NCBI GenBank assembly: GCA_964592405.1
Contig: CAZQBY010000001.1
Coordinates: 78,737 to 142,736 of the forward strand
Direction: 5' to 3'
Length of the DNA: 64,000 nt
Source: CAZQBY01 sp964592405 [NCBI: uncultured archaeon]
GTDB lineage: Archaea > Altiarchaeota > Altiarchaeia > JAFGQM01
Numbering within the stretch: the first letter of the stretch is position 1; each line of letters opens with the position of its first letter. The notes beneath the pieces are model-generated. The model saw only the letters and a program-made list of their open reading frames with translations. It searched no databases and had not been told where the DNA came from. Shown here piece after piece: positions 52,491-62,059 of this stretch. Position numbers and translations under genes: made by a program.

Positions 52491-54620
52491 CTATGTCTTA
52501 AATTCCCAGATCTCACTCCAGTCGCCCCAATTGCCGGCATTGTCCTGCGCACGGACGCGCCAGGAATACCACTTGTTGTTGGAGAGGCTGGAATCGTAAT
52601 GGTAAATTGTTTCCCAGACATATACATCTATTTCGGGGTTATCCCAATCGGGAGCGCTCTGATCGCACTGTAACTGATAGCGATATATCCCACTTGCATC
52701 GGATGCTGCAAACCAGGCAAAGGTTGGATCCCTCTCCACTCCTGTCTCTCCATCAGCCGGAGAGATAAGCTGTGGAGTTGTCGGTGGATTATTGTCCCCG
52801 CCGGTGCAGTTGGCCACAAATATCACCGTCTCAGTAGATGGGGTTTCGTAAAGCCCGTCATTATCTACGGCCCTTGATATCAGGGTGTATTTATTTGTCT
52901 CCTGCGGGGTGAATGTGTAATTCCACCAGCCCCCATCCCATGTGGTGTTATACCATACACCGTTTATTGACAGTTGCACTTCCTCTACATCACCATCACA
53001 GTCATCGGCACTTCCATTAATATGAACGGATGAGCAGCCCTCCCGCAGGGTATCATTGGCAGGTTCTAGGACTATGGAAACGGGCGGGACTCCAGATGCA
53101 TTGACCTCTGCGGTATCAAGTGAATATGCGTAAGCATGCTGGCAGTCCAGTCTAAATTCATAGGTCCCTCCTGCACAGACACCCATTACAGGAGATCCTG
53201 TCTTGTTTGCCCAGTAGAGATAATCCACCCATGTAGCCCCGGTGTTTGGGCTGACACCATGCTCAGCCAGATCATAAAGGCTGACAAGGGTCTCTATGCC
53301 TATGTATGGATTGCCGAAATGCTCCAGAGACTGGTTCATGTACTTCTCTGAGAGGTTTAGCCTTCCATCCAGCCGGTCGAAGAAGGAAGGGCCATTCGGG
53401 TATCTTTCATCGCAACCTGCCTCATATTGCGTCACGTTGCTTATAACATAGCATGTGGTATTTACCTCATCACTGCTGTAGCCTAGTAGAACATTATGCA
53501 CGTCACAGTCGGGTATGTTCTTTATCAGCGCGCATGTTCCGGTGGTGAGATACCCATCCTGACAGTCCGGATCCGCCTGATGCCCCTGGCCCTGCTGGGT
53601 CTCATTGTCTATCTTTCCGGTGGCAGATATCCATGGTATAGTCACATTGCATTTGTCTACAAAGCTACTCTCAGGGTCGTTCTTTGCGTATTCTATGACA
53701 CCTGCCAGGTGGTGTGGATTTGTTATGTCGAAGCAGTCGTATTCCAGTCCGGAACAAGCACCAAAGGCCATGTCAAATACAAGTATAACATCGTTTATGT
53801 CAGACGTCGTGGCGCAGTACTCGCCAAGACCGGGATCATCCTTTATATTGGAATAGAAGACTATATTGCCTGCCCCGGTCCCATCGCCCCAGTTCTCCGT
53901 GCTACATCCGGCAAGACTCTCGATGCTGATATCCGGACTGCAGTTGTAGATGTACTTGGTAATCCTGTTGCTGGTGTGCAGTGGATAGAGCGGGTCCTCA
54001 AGACCTATTATATCCGTCAACGACTCAAAAGTGACGTTTGTTCCTGTATAGTAGCACAGTCCTGTTTCATCCTCAATCCGCACATTGTTATCCAGGATTA
54101 TTGCGAAGTTCCATGCATTGTAGGGGACTATGGTAATGTTCTGGATATCTATGTCCAGTGAGTATCCCCTCTCCTCAGCATCTGCCTCTATCCTGTCCAG
54201 CCATATGGGAACTGTGTGGTTGACCATGTAGGTGACGTTCTGGCCATAAAGGGTGCCGCAGAGTACCAGCTCAGCCAGTGCCGCCTCGGAGCCGTTGTTT
54301 GTATAGACGTAGTCAGTACAGTTATGGAAGGTGTAATTATGCAGGGTTCTGTTGTTTGTGACAACATCGTCTATAGCATAGATGGCAGCCCGCCTTCCAA
54401 AAATAAGCATGGCCCTCTCCAGGTCATACTCAACATCCTGCACAAAATAATAAAGCTCATCACATCTTATACGCCCTGACAAGTCCTCCAGTTTTGTTCT
54501 TGTTGTGCTGGTATAAAACAGTATCAGCAGTGTCAGTGGTATGACTAAAAGTATTACGGCTATTGTGTACAGGTAGCCCCTCCTGCCTATCCCTCTTCCG
54601 CTTTTTGGTTTTATATCCAT
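52491..54620 (-). CDS. Large minor-pilin-like surface protein with Fn3/Ig modules
   Basis: 709 aa. A short basic start (GRGIGRRG) precedes a single hydrophobic helix (about 16-38), as in pilins. The ectodomain has many Asn-X-Ser/Thr sequons and about twenty cysteines. From about residue 525 there are two beta-sandwich modules: an Ig/PKD-like one (GSADDCDGDVEEVQLSING) and an Fn3-like one (TPQLISPADGETGVERDPTF ... WYSWRVRAQDNAG). It is likely displayed on the pilus. Its ATG lies inside the end of the VWA gene (10-base overlap). Confidence 0.75.
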   Translation of the reverse strand: MDIKPKSGRGIGRRGYLYTIAVILLVIPLTLLILFYTSTTRTKLEDLSGRIRCDELYYFVQDVEYDLERAMLIFGRRAAIYAIDDVVTNNRTLHNYTFHNCTDYVYTNNGSEAALAELVLCGTLYGQNVTYMVNHTVPIWLDRIEADAEERGYSLDIDIQNITIVPYNAWNFAIILDNNVRIEDETGLCYYTGTNVTFESLTDIIGLEDPLYPLHTSNRITKYIYNCSPDISIESLAGCSTENWGDGTGAGNIVFYSNIKDDPGLGEYCATTSDINDVILVFDMAFGACSGLEYDCFDITNPHHLAGVIEYAKNDPESSFVDKCNVTIPWISATGKIDNETQQGQGHQADPDCQDGYLTTGTCALIKNIPDCDVHNVLLGYSSDEVNTTCYVISNVTQYEAGCDERYPNGPSFFDRLDGRLNLSEKYMNQSLEHFGNPYIGIETLVSLYDLAEHGVSPNTGATWVDYLYWANKTGSPVMGVCAGGTYEFRLDCQHAYAYSLDTAEVNASGVPPVSIVLEPANDTLREGCSSVHINGSADDCDGDVEEVQLSINGVWYNTTWDGGWWNYTFTPQETNKYTLISRAVDNDGLYETPSTETVIFVANCTGGDNNPPTTPQLISPADGETGVERDPTFAWFAASDASGIYRYQLQCDQSAPDWDNPEIDVYVWETIYHYDSSLSNNKWYSWRVRAQDNAGNWGDWSEIWEFKT

Positions 54621-57247
54621 AGTACCAGCTCAAGCTGTGCCGGTCCCCAGAGGGAGCGAACCCCTCCAATACTGCCGGTGTCCAGACTTATCTGATTTGC
54701 GTCAAACTTTATATCCAGCCTGCCGTCATCATCCAAATCGAGCATTGAGAACAGGCGGTAGGTTGCATCCGCAATGGCATCGTTCGTTGAATAGCTGATA
54801 TTACCCGGCAGGTAGGTGCATATGCTGTTGCCTGTATATGTCTCGGGTATCGCAAGCGTTGTCGTGTCTCCATCATCAAATTCAATGTCCCAGTTACACC
54901 CCTCTGCGGATGGAAAGACATTGCCATACGGTGTGGAGCCGCCCATCTTTATTGTTACTATCGCCCGGTTGTCCAAGGAACATCCTGTCTCGTTTGTGGG
55001 GGAATCCCCTGTGGTCAGTTGTATGGTGTTGTTTTCACCCGAGTTGATGTAATCGGCAGGTATGCTGACGATGTATGGGTCCCCCAGGACAAAATAGTCT
55101 GTGCCATAATCGCTTAGGCGATAGGCAACCCTGGTCCCGTGGCTGTTCTGCACGTGTAGGTAGTGTGTCCAGTGCTCCGAGGAATATGATGTAACCTTGG
55201 CATCTATGGCCTCTACATCAGAGGGCAGGTAAATGTGCCCCAAACATGTAGTATTGTCATTAAACCTTTCAGTATCATATGTCAGTGAAAGCTCACCATA
55301 CCCAAGTGATGGGCTTGCGGGATCATAGGTGTAGTGTATGTAGGAACCGGGATCAAGTCTCGACCATGTAACCGAGCCCGTGAGGTTTACTATCTGCGAC
55401 TTTATCGCCCCGGATACTATGTTTTCCGCAAAGAGGATATAGCAGTTTCTCAAATCCGCGGGATCCCTGCTGGAGCAGTAGGACCCGTTCCCCACCTCGG
55501 CTATCCTTGCCATTGTATAGTTGCCATTGTAGCAGTCCTCGACCGGGCCGAAGCCGACGGAGTGGATGGTAGCAGGTATGTCATCATGGGCCCTCTGGGC
55601 GGACCATATGGCATTGTTTATAGCTCCATCACACTGGCTACCACTACAATCGGATGAACCCCCGCCGCATACCCATATCAGCCCTGTTGTGCTTGTTCCC
55701 TGTGAGTTGCACCATGCCCACCACCACCACCCGGTTATTCCACAACAGTAGTTGGTTATTCCATCGCTCATTACTACTATGAACTTCTCTCTCTCCGGCG
55801 ATGACTGGGAGTTTAGGATGTTATATGCCCTGTTTATGGCACAGCAGATACACGTTCCTCCGGACGCATAATACCCGTCTATCTCGCTCTCAAGGCTCTC
55901 CTGATCTGTAGAGAGGCTGTGGTAGTCATTGGCATTGTTGCGGAAGCTCACAAGTCCCACACGATTGCCCGTATTGTTTAGTATTATGTCAACAAACAGC
56001 TTGTCAAGGCATTTGGCAAGGCTTATCCTGCTGGTGTCATTATCCAGCAGATGGGAGTCATTACATTCCCTGTCCACACCGTCAACACTGTCGGCGTAAC
56101 CTGTTCTCCACGCCATGCTTCCTGAGGTGTCTGTTATGAGTATAACATCCGCATTGCCTGCCTGCACAACCTCGGAGATGTTGGATGTGCCCAGCCTTAT
56201 GGGCACAGTGTTCTCGCTCAGGGCATTGTAGTTCAGCTTTGTCTGCAGGTAAGAATCATCCAAATCAACAGTCTGTGTGGATGCACTTCCTGTGGAGTTG
56301 TATACCAGCACATCTCCTATCTTCAGGAACGTTGTGTAGTTGTTGTCAAAGACCAGATGGATGTCCATGGATTCCAGTGTGCCCGGCACATAGAAAGAGG
56401 AGTAGTAATTTATCAGCCCGTCTATCCCCGGGAATTCAAAGGTCTTCTCCCCGGTATCGGAGGTCTCGTTCAGGAGGCTTGTATTGTATGTAACCCTTAT
56501 GAATCCCCCCCCTATAAACCATTGCTGTTCATCACTGCCCGTGAAATCAATTTCTATAGTGTTTTTGCCTGTGGTGAATGCACAGGAACTTATGTCTTCC
56601 TGAATGTCGGCCGAAAGGTATCCGCCAGAGGGCGTATGCGGATTATTGCAGGATTGTCCGTTTACATACATATTGAACTGGCTCCCCGCATCCATCTCCA
56701 TATATGCGCCTGTTATGGTAACGCCGTTCGGAACATACAAATATTTTGTCAGGTTGCCCTGTCCGGCAAAACCTCCAAAGTAGGCATAGACCGAGCTGGT
56801 TTTCTGTGTTATGCCGGTCAGGAAGCCCCTGGCCACACTGCCTATGGTGGTCCGGTTCTTTTCATATCCGGCCAGCAGGCGCATTGCGGAGGTCTTGGCT
56901 ATCGCGCTGCTTTCGGGAACCCTTGCATTATAGGCTACACGCTCCCTGTCAAACAGCACTTCGTAACCAATATTTGCCGGAACCAGTAGATCAAAATACT
57001 GCCTGCTCAGATTGGCGGCACCACTCTCGTTCCCTCCGACCCACTCCTGTCCTATCCTGTCGAGTATGCCCATCTTGTTCATCACGTCAAGCACGTCCTC
57101 AGAAATCGCATGGAGGTTTATAAATGCTATTGTGGTGGTTTCACTTAGGTCTGTATAGCGGTAGGCAGACATGGCCAGGAATATCAGGAGTATAAACATC
57201 ATTGATATTACTGCATCCAGCGTAAGGCTAAATCCTCGTTGTTTCAT
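54611..57247 (-). CDS. Pilin-like protein with von Willebrand A domain
   Basis: 878 aa. The N-terminus MKQRGFSLTLDAVISMMFIL is pilin-like: a basic stretch, then an uninterrupted hydrophobic helix. A VWA domain spans about 365-620 with an intact MIDAS: DTSGS (373-377), Thr465 and Asp495 (VVMSDG). A WWWWAW run (507-512) and extra cysteines lie just after. VWA-bearing tip proteins such as PilY1 or pilus adhesins bind hosts or surfaces. Numerous N-glycosylation sequons. Confidence 0.85.
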   Translation of the reverse strand: MKQRGFSLTLDAVISMMFILLIFLAMSAYRYTDLSETTTIAFINLHAISEDVLDVMNKMGILDRIGQEWVGGNESGAANLSRQYFDLLVPANIGYEVLFDRERVAYNARVPESSAIAKTSAMRLLAGYEKNRTTIGSVARGFLTGITQKTSSVYAYFGGFAGQGNLTKYLYVPNGVTITGAYMEMDAGSQFNMYVNGQSCNNPHTPSGGYLSADIQEDISSCAFTTGKNTIEIDFTGSDEQQWFIGGGFIRVTYNTSLLNETSDTGEKTFEFPGIDGLINYYSSFYVPGTLESMDIHLVFDNNYTTFLKIGDVLVYNSTGSASTQTVDLDDSYLQTKLNYNALSENTVPIRLGTSNISEVVQAGNADVILITDTSGSMAWRTGYADSVDGVDRECNDSHLLDNDTSRISLAKCLDKLFVDIILNNTGNRVGLVSFRNNANDYHSLSTDQESLESEIDGYYASGGTCICCAINRAYNILNSQSSPEREKFIVVMSDGITNYCCGITGWWWWAWCNSQGTSTTGLIWVCGGGSSDCSGSQCDGAINNAIWSAQRAHDDIPATIHSVGFGPVEDCYNGNYTMARIAEVGNGSYCSSRDPADLRNCYILFAENIVSGAIKSQIVNLTGSVTWSRLDPGSYIHYTYDPASPSLGYGELSLTYDTERFNDNTTCLGHIYLPSDVEAIDAKVTSYSSEHWTHYLHVQNSHGTRVAYRLSDYGTDYFVLGDPYIVSIPADYINSGENNTIQLTTGDSPTNETGCSLDNRAIVTIKMGGSTPYGNVFPSAEGCNWDIEFDDGDTTTLAIPETYTGNSICTYLPGNISYSTNDAIADATYRLFSMLDLDDDGRLDIKFDANQISLDTGSIGGVRSLWGPAQLELVLWI

Positions 57248-57309
57248 TTTGCATTTTGCACCTTTTTCAATTCCATCAGTCCCAAATCATTGTCCTTGGG
57301 TGCCATTGG

Positions 57310-57816
57310 TCATATCCAGACAACAAAGTTGAATCTTATTATTGTATTATTGAAAATGGCTGTCCTCAAAATGGCAAGAGTCTCTGTTTCATCCACCGGC
57401 ATCTTGCCGGCTATGAAGTCTCTTCCGTTGATTTTGACTATGGAGCCGTTCAGATATGTGGCATTCATATAAAACTCATACGGATCTATGCTCACAAGAT
57501 ACTTGTTTTCATCATAGTTGGAGCCGTTTGAGTCCATAAGATCGATGAAATCCAGGGCTTTTGTTTTGTTTATTATCCTGTCCTCGCTCGACAGCCCCGG
57601 CACATCCACCGTGAAGTAGTTCCAGTCCTCCGGCGTGCCGGGGGTTCTTATCAGCTGCTCAACGGCCTGGAAGGCTATTTTCTGCATGTTTCGGAGGTTC
57701 TCTGCGCGATTTATGTCCTCTGTGGTGCTGTTCCACAGGAAGAGGGCCATGGCCAGCGATGCCAAGAAAACGAATGTCGCTATCGCAATGTCTCCGCTGA
57801 AGAGCTGTCCTTTCAT
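57310..57816 (-). CDS. Pilin-like protein, 168 aa
   Basis: Starts MKGQLFSGDIAIATFVFLAS: a pilin-like N-terminal helix (about 8-28), then an ectodomain with several NxS/T sequons and no Cys. Its ATG overlaps the previous stop by four bases (57813-57816). Likely a minor pilin or pseudopilin; the canonical QxxxEY signature is absent. The longer frame to 57858 is disregarded. Confidence 0.75.
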   Translation of the reverse strand: MKGQLFSGDIAIATFVFLASLAMALFLWNSTTEDINRAENLRNMQKIAFQAVEQLIRTPGTPEDWNYFTVDVPGLSSEDRIINKTKALDFIDLMDSNGSNYDENKYLVSIDPYEFYMNATYLNGSIVKINGRDFIAGKMPVDETETLAILRTAIFNNTIIRFNFVVWI

Positions 57817-58661
57817 TTTAGTTCTGTTATGAGGGTATATGTGCCATTGTAAGAACAATCTGGAGAATCCACATCCAGTCCAAGTATGTAGGTATTTCCT
57901 CCCTGAACACTAAACACATGACTTGTTTGTGTCTCGAGCTGGAATATACTTTCAGGTGAGTTGCACCCATTTGCCGTATAGTCATAGAATATCATATCAG
58001 TTTTGTCCGAACCGGTCATGGTTCCGCTTCCCCGGAAGGTTATCTTGAGATTACCGCTCTTTTCGGGAACTATCTTGTAGATATGCCACTCATCCGTAGA
58101 ACACCCATAAAAAGAACACTGGCTTATGCTGTTCTGATGAATCTGCACAGGGTCCGGAACGTCGCAGGTTGGACAGGTATCAAAATCGCCCGCATCGCAG
58201 CTCTGGACGCTCCCACATCCCATATCTGACAATCCGCAGATGTCGTTTACCAGAACTTCGCCATAGGAATTATATACGCAGTTTGATTCACTTTCCCCCT
58301 TCTCCAGATGCACTATTGTAACGTTGTCTGTGACGAGCGGAGCTACCGTGTTCTCGTCAGCATAATTAATCCACAGGAAATTATCACCAGCTGAGATATT
58401 GTATTCAGTATTTCCGTAGAGGACTTCAGGAACCGAGAAATATCTGTAATATCCGTGCCCATTTATGGAGATTACGTTGATGTTGTCTGCTATGCTTGTG
58501 GCCACCCTCTTTGCATCAAGATATCGCTGGAATTTGTATGACTCGTCCTGTTTTTGGAACACTATCAACAGTATCACCAAAAAGACGAGCATTACAAATG
58601 ATACCACCACATTGAACTCCGGGCTCCCTTGGGATTTACATCTCATCCTTCCCTTGGCCAT
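57813..58661 (-). CDS. Pilin-like Cys-rich protein, 282 aa
   Basis: A basic start (MAKGRMRCKSQGSPEFN) with one helix (about 17-38, VVVSFVMLVFLVILLIVF) precedes a beta-rich ectodomain. About a dozen cysteines cluster mid-protein (CGLSDMGCGSVQSCDAGDFD, CPTCD). The final 80 residues look like a bacterial pre-peptidase C-like beta-sandwich (WHIYKIVPEKSGNLKITFRG; YTLITELK). Probable minor pilin. Confidence 0.7.
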   Translation of the reverse strand: MAKGRMRCKSQGSPEFNVVVSFVMLVFLVILLIVFQKQDESYKFQRYLDAKRVATSIADNINVISINGHGYYRYFSVPEVLYGNTEYNISAGDNFLWINYADENTVAPLVTDNVTIVHLEKGESESNCVYNSYGEVLVNDICGLSDMGCGSVQSCDAGDFDTCPTCDVPDPVQIHQNSISQCSFYGCSTDEWHIYKIVPEKSGNLKITFRGSGTMTGSDKTDMIFYDYTANGCNSPESIFQLETQTSHVFSVQGGNTYILGLDVDSPDCSYNGTYTLITELK

Positions 58662-58700
58662 CGGGCTCTTGCCTATTATGTTGCCTATTTATGATACAGG

Positions 58701-59159
58701 CTATTGGTATATGTTTATGGTCCCGTTGTAGACGGACTCATAATCCGTTGATTCGACTGTCAACACATAATACCCCTCTTTTGATGGAAAGGCAGTCGAG
58801 CTGCCATAAAGATCCCATCCCACCTCTCCTCGCGTCGATCTCCAAACATCAGTGTGGCTGCCAGCAACATTGACTGCAAGGTTGATGGTTTTGTTGGCAA
58901 TGAAGCTACGGGTTTCATCTATGTCACTCGGGATATAAACACTGATTTTCAGTTTGGTCGGGTGGCCGTGTATGTAGACAAAGTCTGCAGCCTCCTTCAT
59001 CCGGGTCACGGCTCTTTCGGCGCTGTTTATGTCTATCTCTTTCTCCGAACTGTTAATGCGGTTATAGGCTGCGACAAGCAGTATCAACAGTACAAGCATG
59101 GTGAATCCGGTCAGGACTAGATACTCCATGGCTGCCTGGCCTCGTCTCCTGCTTGTCAT
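58701..59159 (-). CDS. Class III signal-peptide pilin
   Basis: 152 aa. MTSRRRGQAAMEYLVLTGFT has the archaeal class III signal (basic, Gly, then QxxxEY), cleaved by an EppA/PibD-type peptidase after the Gly. The hydrophobic helix (about 10-30) follows and the ectodomain is short and beta-rich. It is the only class III pilin inside the minus-strand cluster, 14 bases downstream of ATPase 2. Confidence 0.88.
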   Translation of the reverse strand: MTSRRRGQAAMEYLVLTGFTMLVLLILLVAAYNRINSSEKEIDINSAERAVTRMKEAADFVYIHGHPTKLKISVYIPSDIDETRSFIANKTINLAVNVAGSHTDVWRSTRGEVGWDLYGSSTAFPSKEGYYVLTVESTDYESVYNGTINIYQ

Positions 59160-59173
59160 TTACCTTTTAATGT

Positions 59174-60637
59174 TTATCGCTTACCGGGCTCTTGGGACGG
59201 CTGTGGCGGCCTTCCAAACAAATCTGGCGTCTCCCTGATAAGACCCTCCAGGTCCAGATAGAACCTCTTGATGAATGCTGCCACATCCTCCTGTGCCCTT
59301 ATCTGGTGCCTCAGCATGTACGCCAGCACCGCTTGCCTCAACTCCAACTCCTTGACAATCTTCGCCTTGTCAAATTTTGTGGCATGTGAGAGCTTGTCCA
59401 GGAACAGTATTGGTGTTTTGAGACCCTGTTCGCTGCTTCTTACCACTTGATCTATCTGGGGATCCCACTGATATATCTGGCCCATCATTACTGTATCCTT
59501 TATGGCACCGGTAACCTCTACAACTTCGGTTACCCGTCTGACCAGTTTGTCCTTGTGGACAAACTTGTTCTGGACCATTATAATGTCCAGCGAGCCTATT
59601 ATGCTCGCAGGCACGTTCATCGGTGCGCTCTCCAAGCGTGAGGCCACCTCCCGCGCACTTGAGGAGTGAAGGGTCCCCATACCAACCCTGCCTATGTTCA
59701 TGGCATTGAAGAGTGTAATGGCCTCTTTGCCCCTTATCTCACCTATTATCACACGGTCTGGTCTCATTCTCAGGGTGTCTCTCAGCAGGGCATCCATATC
59801 ATATCCGCGGCTTGCCTCCAACTGGACCTTGTTCTCTATGTTGTTTGGATTCAGTTCCAGTGTGTCTTCAATTGTTATTACCCTCTCGGTTGGTGGTATA
59901 AACGTGCACAGAGCATTCAGCGTTGTGGTCTTTCCGCTCCCTATTGAGCCGGCTATTATGATATTGGCAGGTGTCAGTTTCATGCCTTCCACAGCCATCC
60001 ACATAAAGGCTGCCAAGTCCAGCGATAATGTGCCCTGTTCTATAAGCTCAATAATACTGAAGGTCTTTCTCCTTTGTTTTCTTATTGTCACGGTTGGGCC
60101 CTTTGATGGCAGTGGTCCGGCAGTTATATTTATCCTGTTGCCGTCAATGGCGGCCAGATCAACTATGTGCTCAGTTGCCTTGTTGTTGACCATACATAGC
60201 TGGGAAATGAGGGCACTGATTTCCTCAGTATCTGGAAATATAATGTTTGTTTTACACATGCCGTATTTCCTGTGATAGACATAAACAGGGAGGTTTATCC
60301 CATTGACCATTATCTCCTCAAGATTGTCATCATCTACCAACAATCCAAGTCTGCCATAGCCAAGCGCCATGCCTGTCATCTTCTTTGCAAGGAAGTCTCG
60401 GTGGGGAGACTTGGACAGCCTCTTCTTTATCTGGTTTTTGAGCATTTCCCACCGGGCCGAGATATCTGGCTCAGCCCTGATGTTATTTATGTCCCTTTGC
60501 ATAACCACCTTCCTGTAGTTCCGCAGCACCTCCACGTCAGCCTTGGTGAGCCTAGGCTCTATTACTGTATACAGGGGTGTTGCCTCTCCCTCTTCCTCCT
60601 TTATCCGCACGTTTTCGTATTCTTCCAGAACCTCCAT
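59174..60637 (-). CDS. Type II/IV secretion ATPase 2
   Basis: 487 aa. Walker A IAGSIGSGKTTTLNAL, Asp box VITIEDTLELNPN, LRMRPDRVIIGEIRG (Walker B) and His box GRVGMGTLHSSSAREV are all present. It differs clearly from ATPase 1, so the locus has two motors, perhaps for extension and retraction or for two filaments. It leads the leftward cluster, diverging from the pilin gene at 60828. Confidence 0.93.
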   Translation of the reverse strand: MEVLEEYENVRIKEEEGEATPLYTVIEPRLTKADVEVLRNYRKVVMQRDINNIRAEPDISARWEMLKNQIKKRLSKSPHRDFLAKKMTGMALGYGRLGLLVDDDNLEEIMVNGINLPVYVYHRKYGMCKTNIIFPDTEEISALISQLCMVNNKATEHIVDLAAIDGNRINITAGPLPSKGPTVTIRKQRRKTFSIIELIEQGTLSLDLAAFMWMAVEGMKLTPANIIIAGSIGSGKTTTLNALCTFIPPTERVITIEDTLELNPNNIENKVQLEASRGYDMDALLRDTLRMRPDRVIIGEIRGKEAITLFNAMNIGRVGMGTLHSSSAREVASRLESAPMNVPASIIGSLDIIMVQNKFVHKDKLVRRVTEVVEVTGAIKDTVMMGQIYQWDPQIDQVVRSSEQGLKTPILFLDKLSHATKFDKAKIVKELELRQAVLAYMLRHQIRAQEDVAAFIKRFYLDLEGLIRETPDLFGRPPQPSQEPGKR

Positions 60638-60730
60638 ATGGTTAATTATGCTATGCTGCTTAAAAATTCCAGCCGGTTCCCACCCCGGTGTAAAGCAGGA
60701 AGCTAGAAAGTCTCATTTCTGCCAAAATAA

Positions 60731-60743
60731 GCATTTTTATAGG
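60731..60743 (+). promoter_or_regulatory. Pilin promoter TATA element
   Basis: GCATTTTTATAGG is identical over 13 bases to the distal S-layer promoter element at 15086-15098. It predicts a start near 60765 and a leader of about 63 bases made mostly of A and C, with repeated ACAACC units. Confidence 0.5.
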
Positions 60744-60827
60744 AATAGCCGTAAAATTACACAGCTACAACCCTAGGAAACACAACCTTAGGATACAACC
60801 ACAACCCAAACAAAGAGGTTACAAAAA

Positions 60828-61265
60828 ATGACGCACAGAAAAGGACAAGGTGCTATGGAATACTTGATGACCTACGGGTGGGCAATACTCGTGGTCATCA
60901 TAGTAGGCGTGGTGCTCTGGCAGATGGGCATATTCAACCCGTCTGGAGGGGCTGCCCCCGGCATGAGTGGCTTTACAACCGTCAAGCCAAATGAGTGGGC
61001 ATGTAATGCAGATGATGGTACTCTGACCTTGGCAGTTGTCAATGCTGCCGGACAGCAGATCTCCGACCTGACTATATCCGGCGGGACCTGCACTAACACC
61101 ACACTAGCTGCCGGCGAAACAACCACCTGCACAATAACCGGTGAAAGCGACTGTGCTAGTGCCACTGCTGGCAGTAGGTTCGAGTCCACTGTGACTCTGA
61201 CCTATACTACCGAGACCGGCCTGAGCAGAAAGAGCACCGGAAAAGTCTGGGGCCCGGCAGAATAA
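60828..61265 (+). CDS. Class III pilin, probable major pilin
   Basis: 145 aa. MTHRKGQGAMEYLMTYGWAI carries a class III signal with cleavage expected after KG. The shared hydrophobic helix runs to WQMGIFNPSG; the ectodomain is Thr-rich with four Cys and no charges in long stretches. GAGGTTAC precedes the ATG. Its strong promoter and A/C-rich leader suggest high expression. Confidence 0.88.
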   Translation: MTHRKGQGAMEYLMTYGWAILVVIIVGVVLWQMGIFNPSGGAAPGMSGFTTVKPNEWACNADDGTLTLAVVNAAGQQISDLTISGGTCTNTTLAAGETTTCTITGESDCASATAGSRFESTVTLTYTTETGLSRKSTGKVWGPAE

Positions 61266-61300
61266 GGTTTTATTTTGCCAGTATCCCCTCTTTCTTTTTT
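61266..61300 (+). terminator. T-rich end after pilin gene
   Basis: The pilin stop is followed by GTTTTATTTTGCC and then several long T runs (CTTTCTTTTTTC, ATTCTTTTTTCCC). Oligo-T tracts alone can terminate archaeal polymerase, so a 3-prime end here is likely. No hairpin is evident. Confidence 0.45.
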
Positions 61301-61495
61301 CTTATTCTTTTTTCCCTGCTTGTTTATTCTTTTCCCTGCTTTTTCCCTATTTGCAACGCTATTGCAACGCCCCCTTCAAGCCGCTTTCAGGGCGAATTCA
61401 GGCGATTGTGTTTGTTTGTGTCTGTTTGCAGTCTGGGAGGGACTCTGGAGTTACCAATTCCGTTTTTCTTAATCATACAGTCATATACCGTTGCA

Positions 61496-61948
61496 ATGAG
61501 GGCTCAGATGGGTCAAAAGGCCCAAGCGGCCATGGAGTATATCACCACCTACGGGTGGGCGGTGCTGGTAGTTGTCATAGTAGGCGTGGTGCTCTGGCAG
61601 ATGGGATTTTTTGACTTTAGCAGCAGGATATCGCCCCATTATTCAGGATTCAGCATCTTGGTCCCGATTGACTGGGAATTCACTACGACCAGCCCGACCA
61701 CATGCTCTCTGTCGGTGGTATTTTCCAATGGCGCAGGTGAAGACCTGAGTTCGGTAGCAGTCTTGGGAGGAGATACCTGCATACCATCGGATCTCCCACC
61801 GGGTGAGACCACCGTCTGCACCAAGACGCCCGACATCTGCCCGTCTCCGGGAAAGGCCTACAGGCAAGAGCTGGTTGTCACCTACCGGCGTTCCTCCGAT
61901 AACCAGTCTTTTCAGACTGCGGGGATTATCTGGGGCAATGCCGTATAA
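61496..61948 (+). CDS. Class III pilin, second copy
   Basis: 150 aa from ATG 61496 (a second ATG at 61511 is possible). The signal reads GQKAQAAMEYITTYGWAVLV, then VVVIVGVVLWQMGFFDF, closely matching the preceding pilin in the helix. Ectodomains share a pattern (FSNGAGEDLSSVAVLGGDTC against VVNAAGQQISDLTISGGTC) but differ in most positions, so these are diverged tandem paralogues. No strong TATA is seen in the 230-base gap, which includes a TTGCAACGC repeat. Confidence 0.82.
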   Translation: MRAQMGQKAQAAMEYITTYGWAVLVVVIVGVVLWQMGFFDFSSRISPHYSGFSILVPIDWEFTTTSPTTCSLSVVFSNGAGEDLSSVAVLGGDTCIPSDLPPGETTVCTKTPDICPSPGKAYRQELVVTYRRSSDNQSFQTAGIIWGNAV

Positions 61949-62059
61949 ACGGCACGGACCATGATACATGCCGGGTTTTAAGCATAAATGCTCTAATCTA
62001 CATCAAGAGCAATCTATATCAAAAACAACTCTGCAAGCAAAATGGGAGCAAGAAAAATG

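Noticed and set aside
53496-54161. 221-aa plus-strand open frame opposite the minor-pilin gene
   Set aside because: The minus-strand protein has pilin-type topology and Fn3-like modules; this frame has no motif and no promoter.
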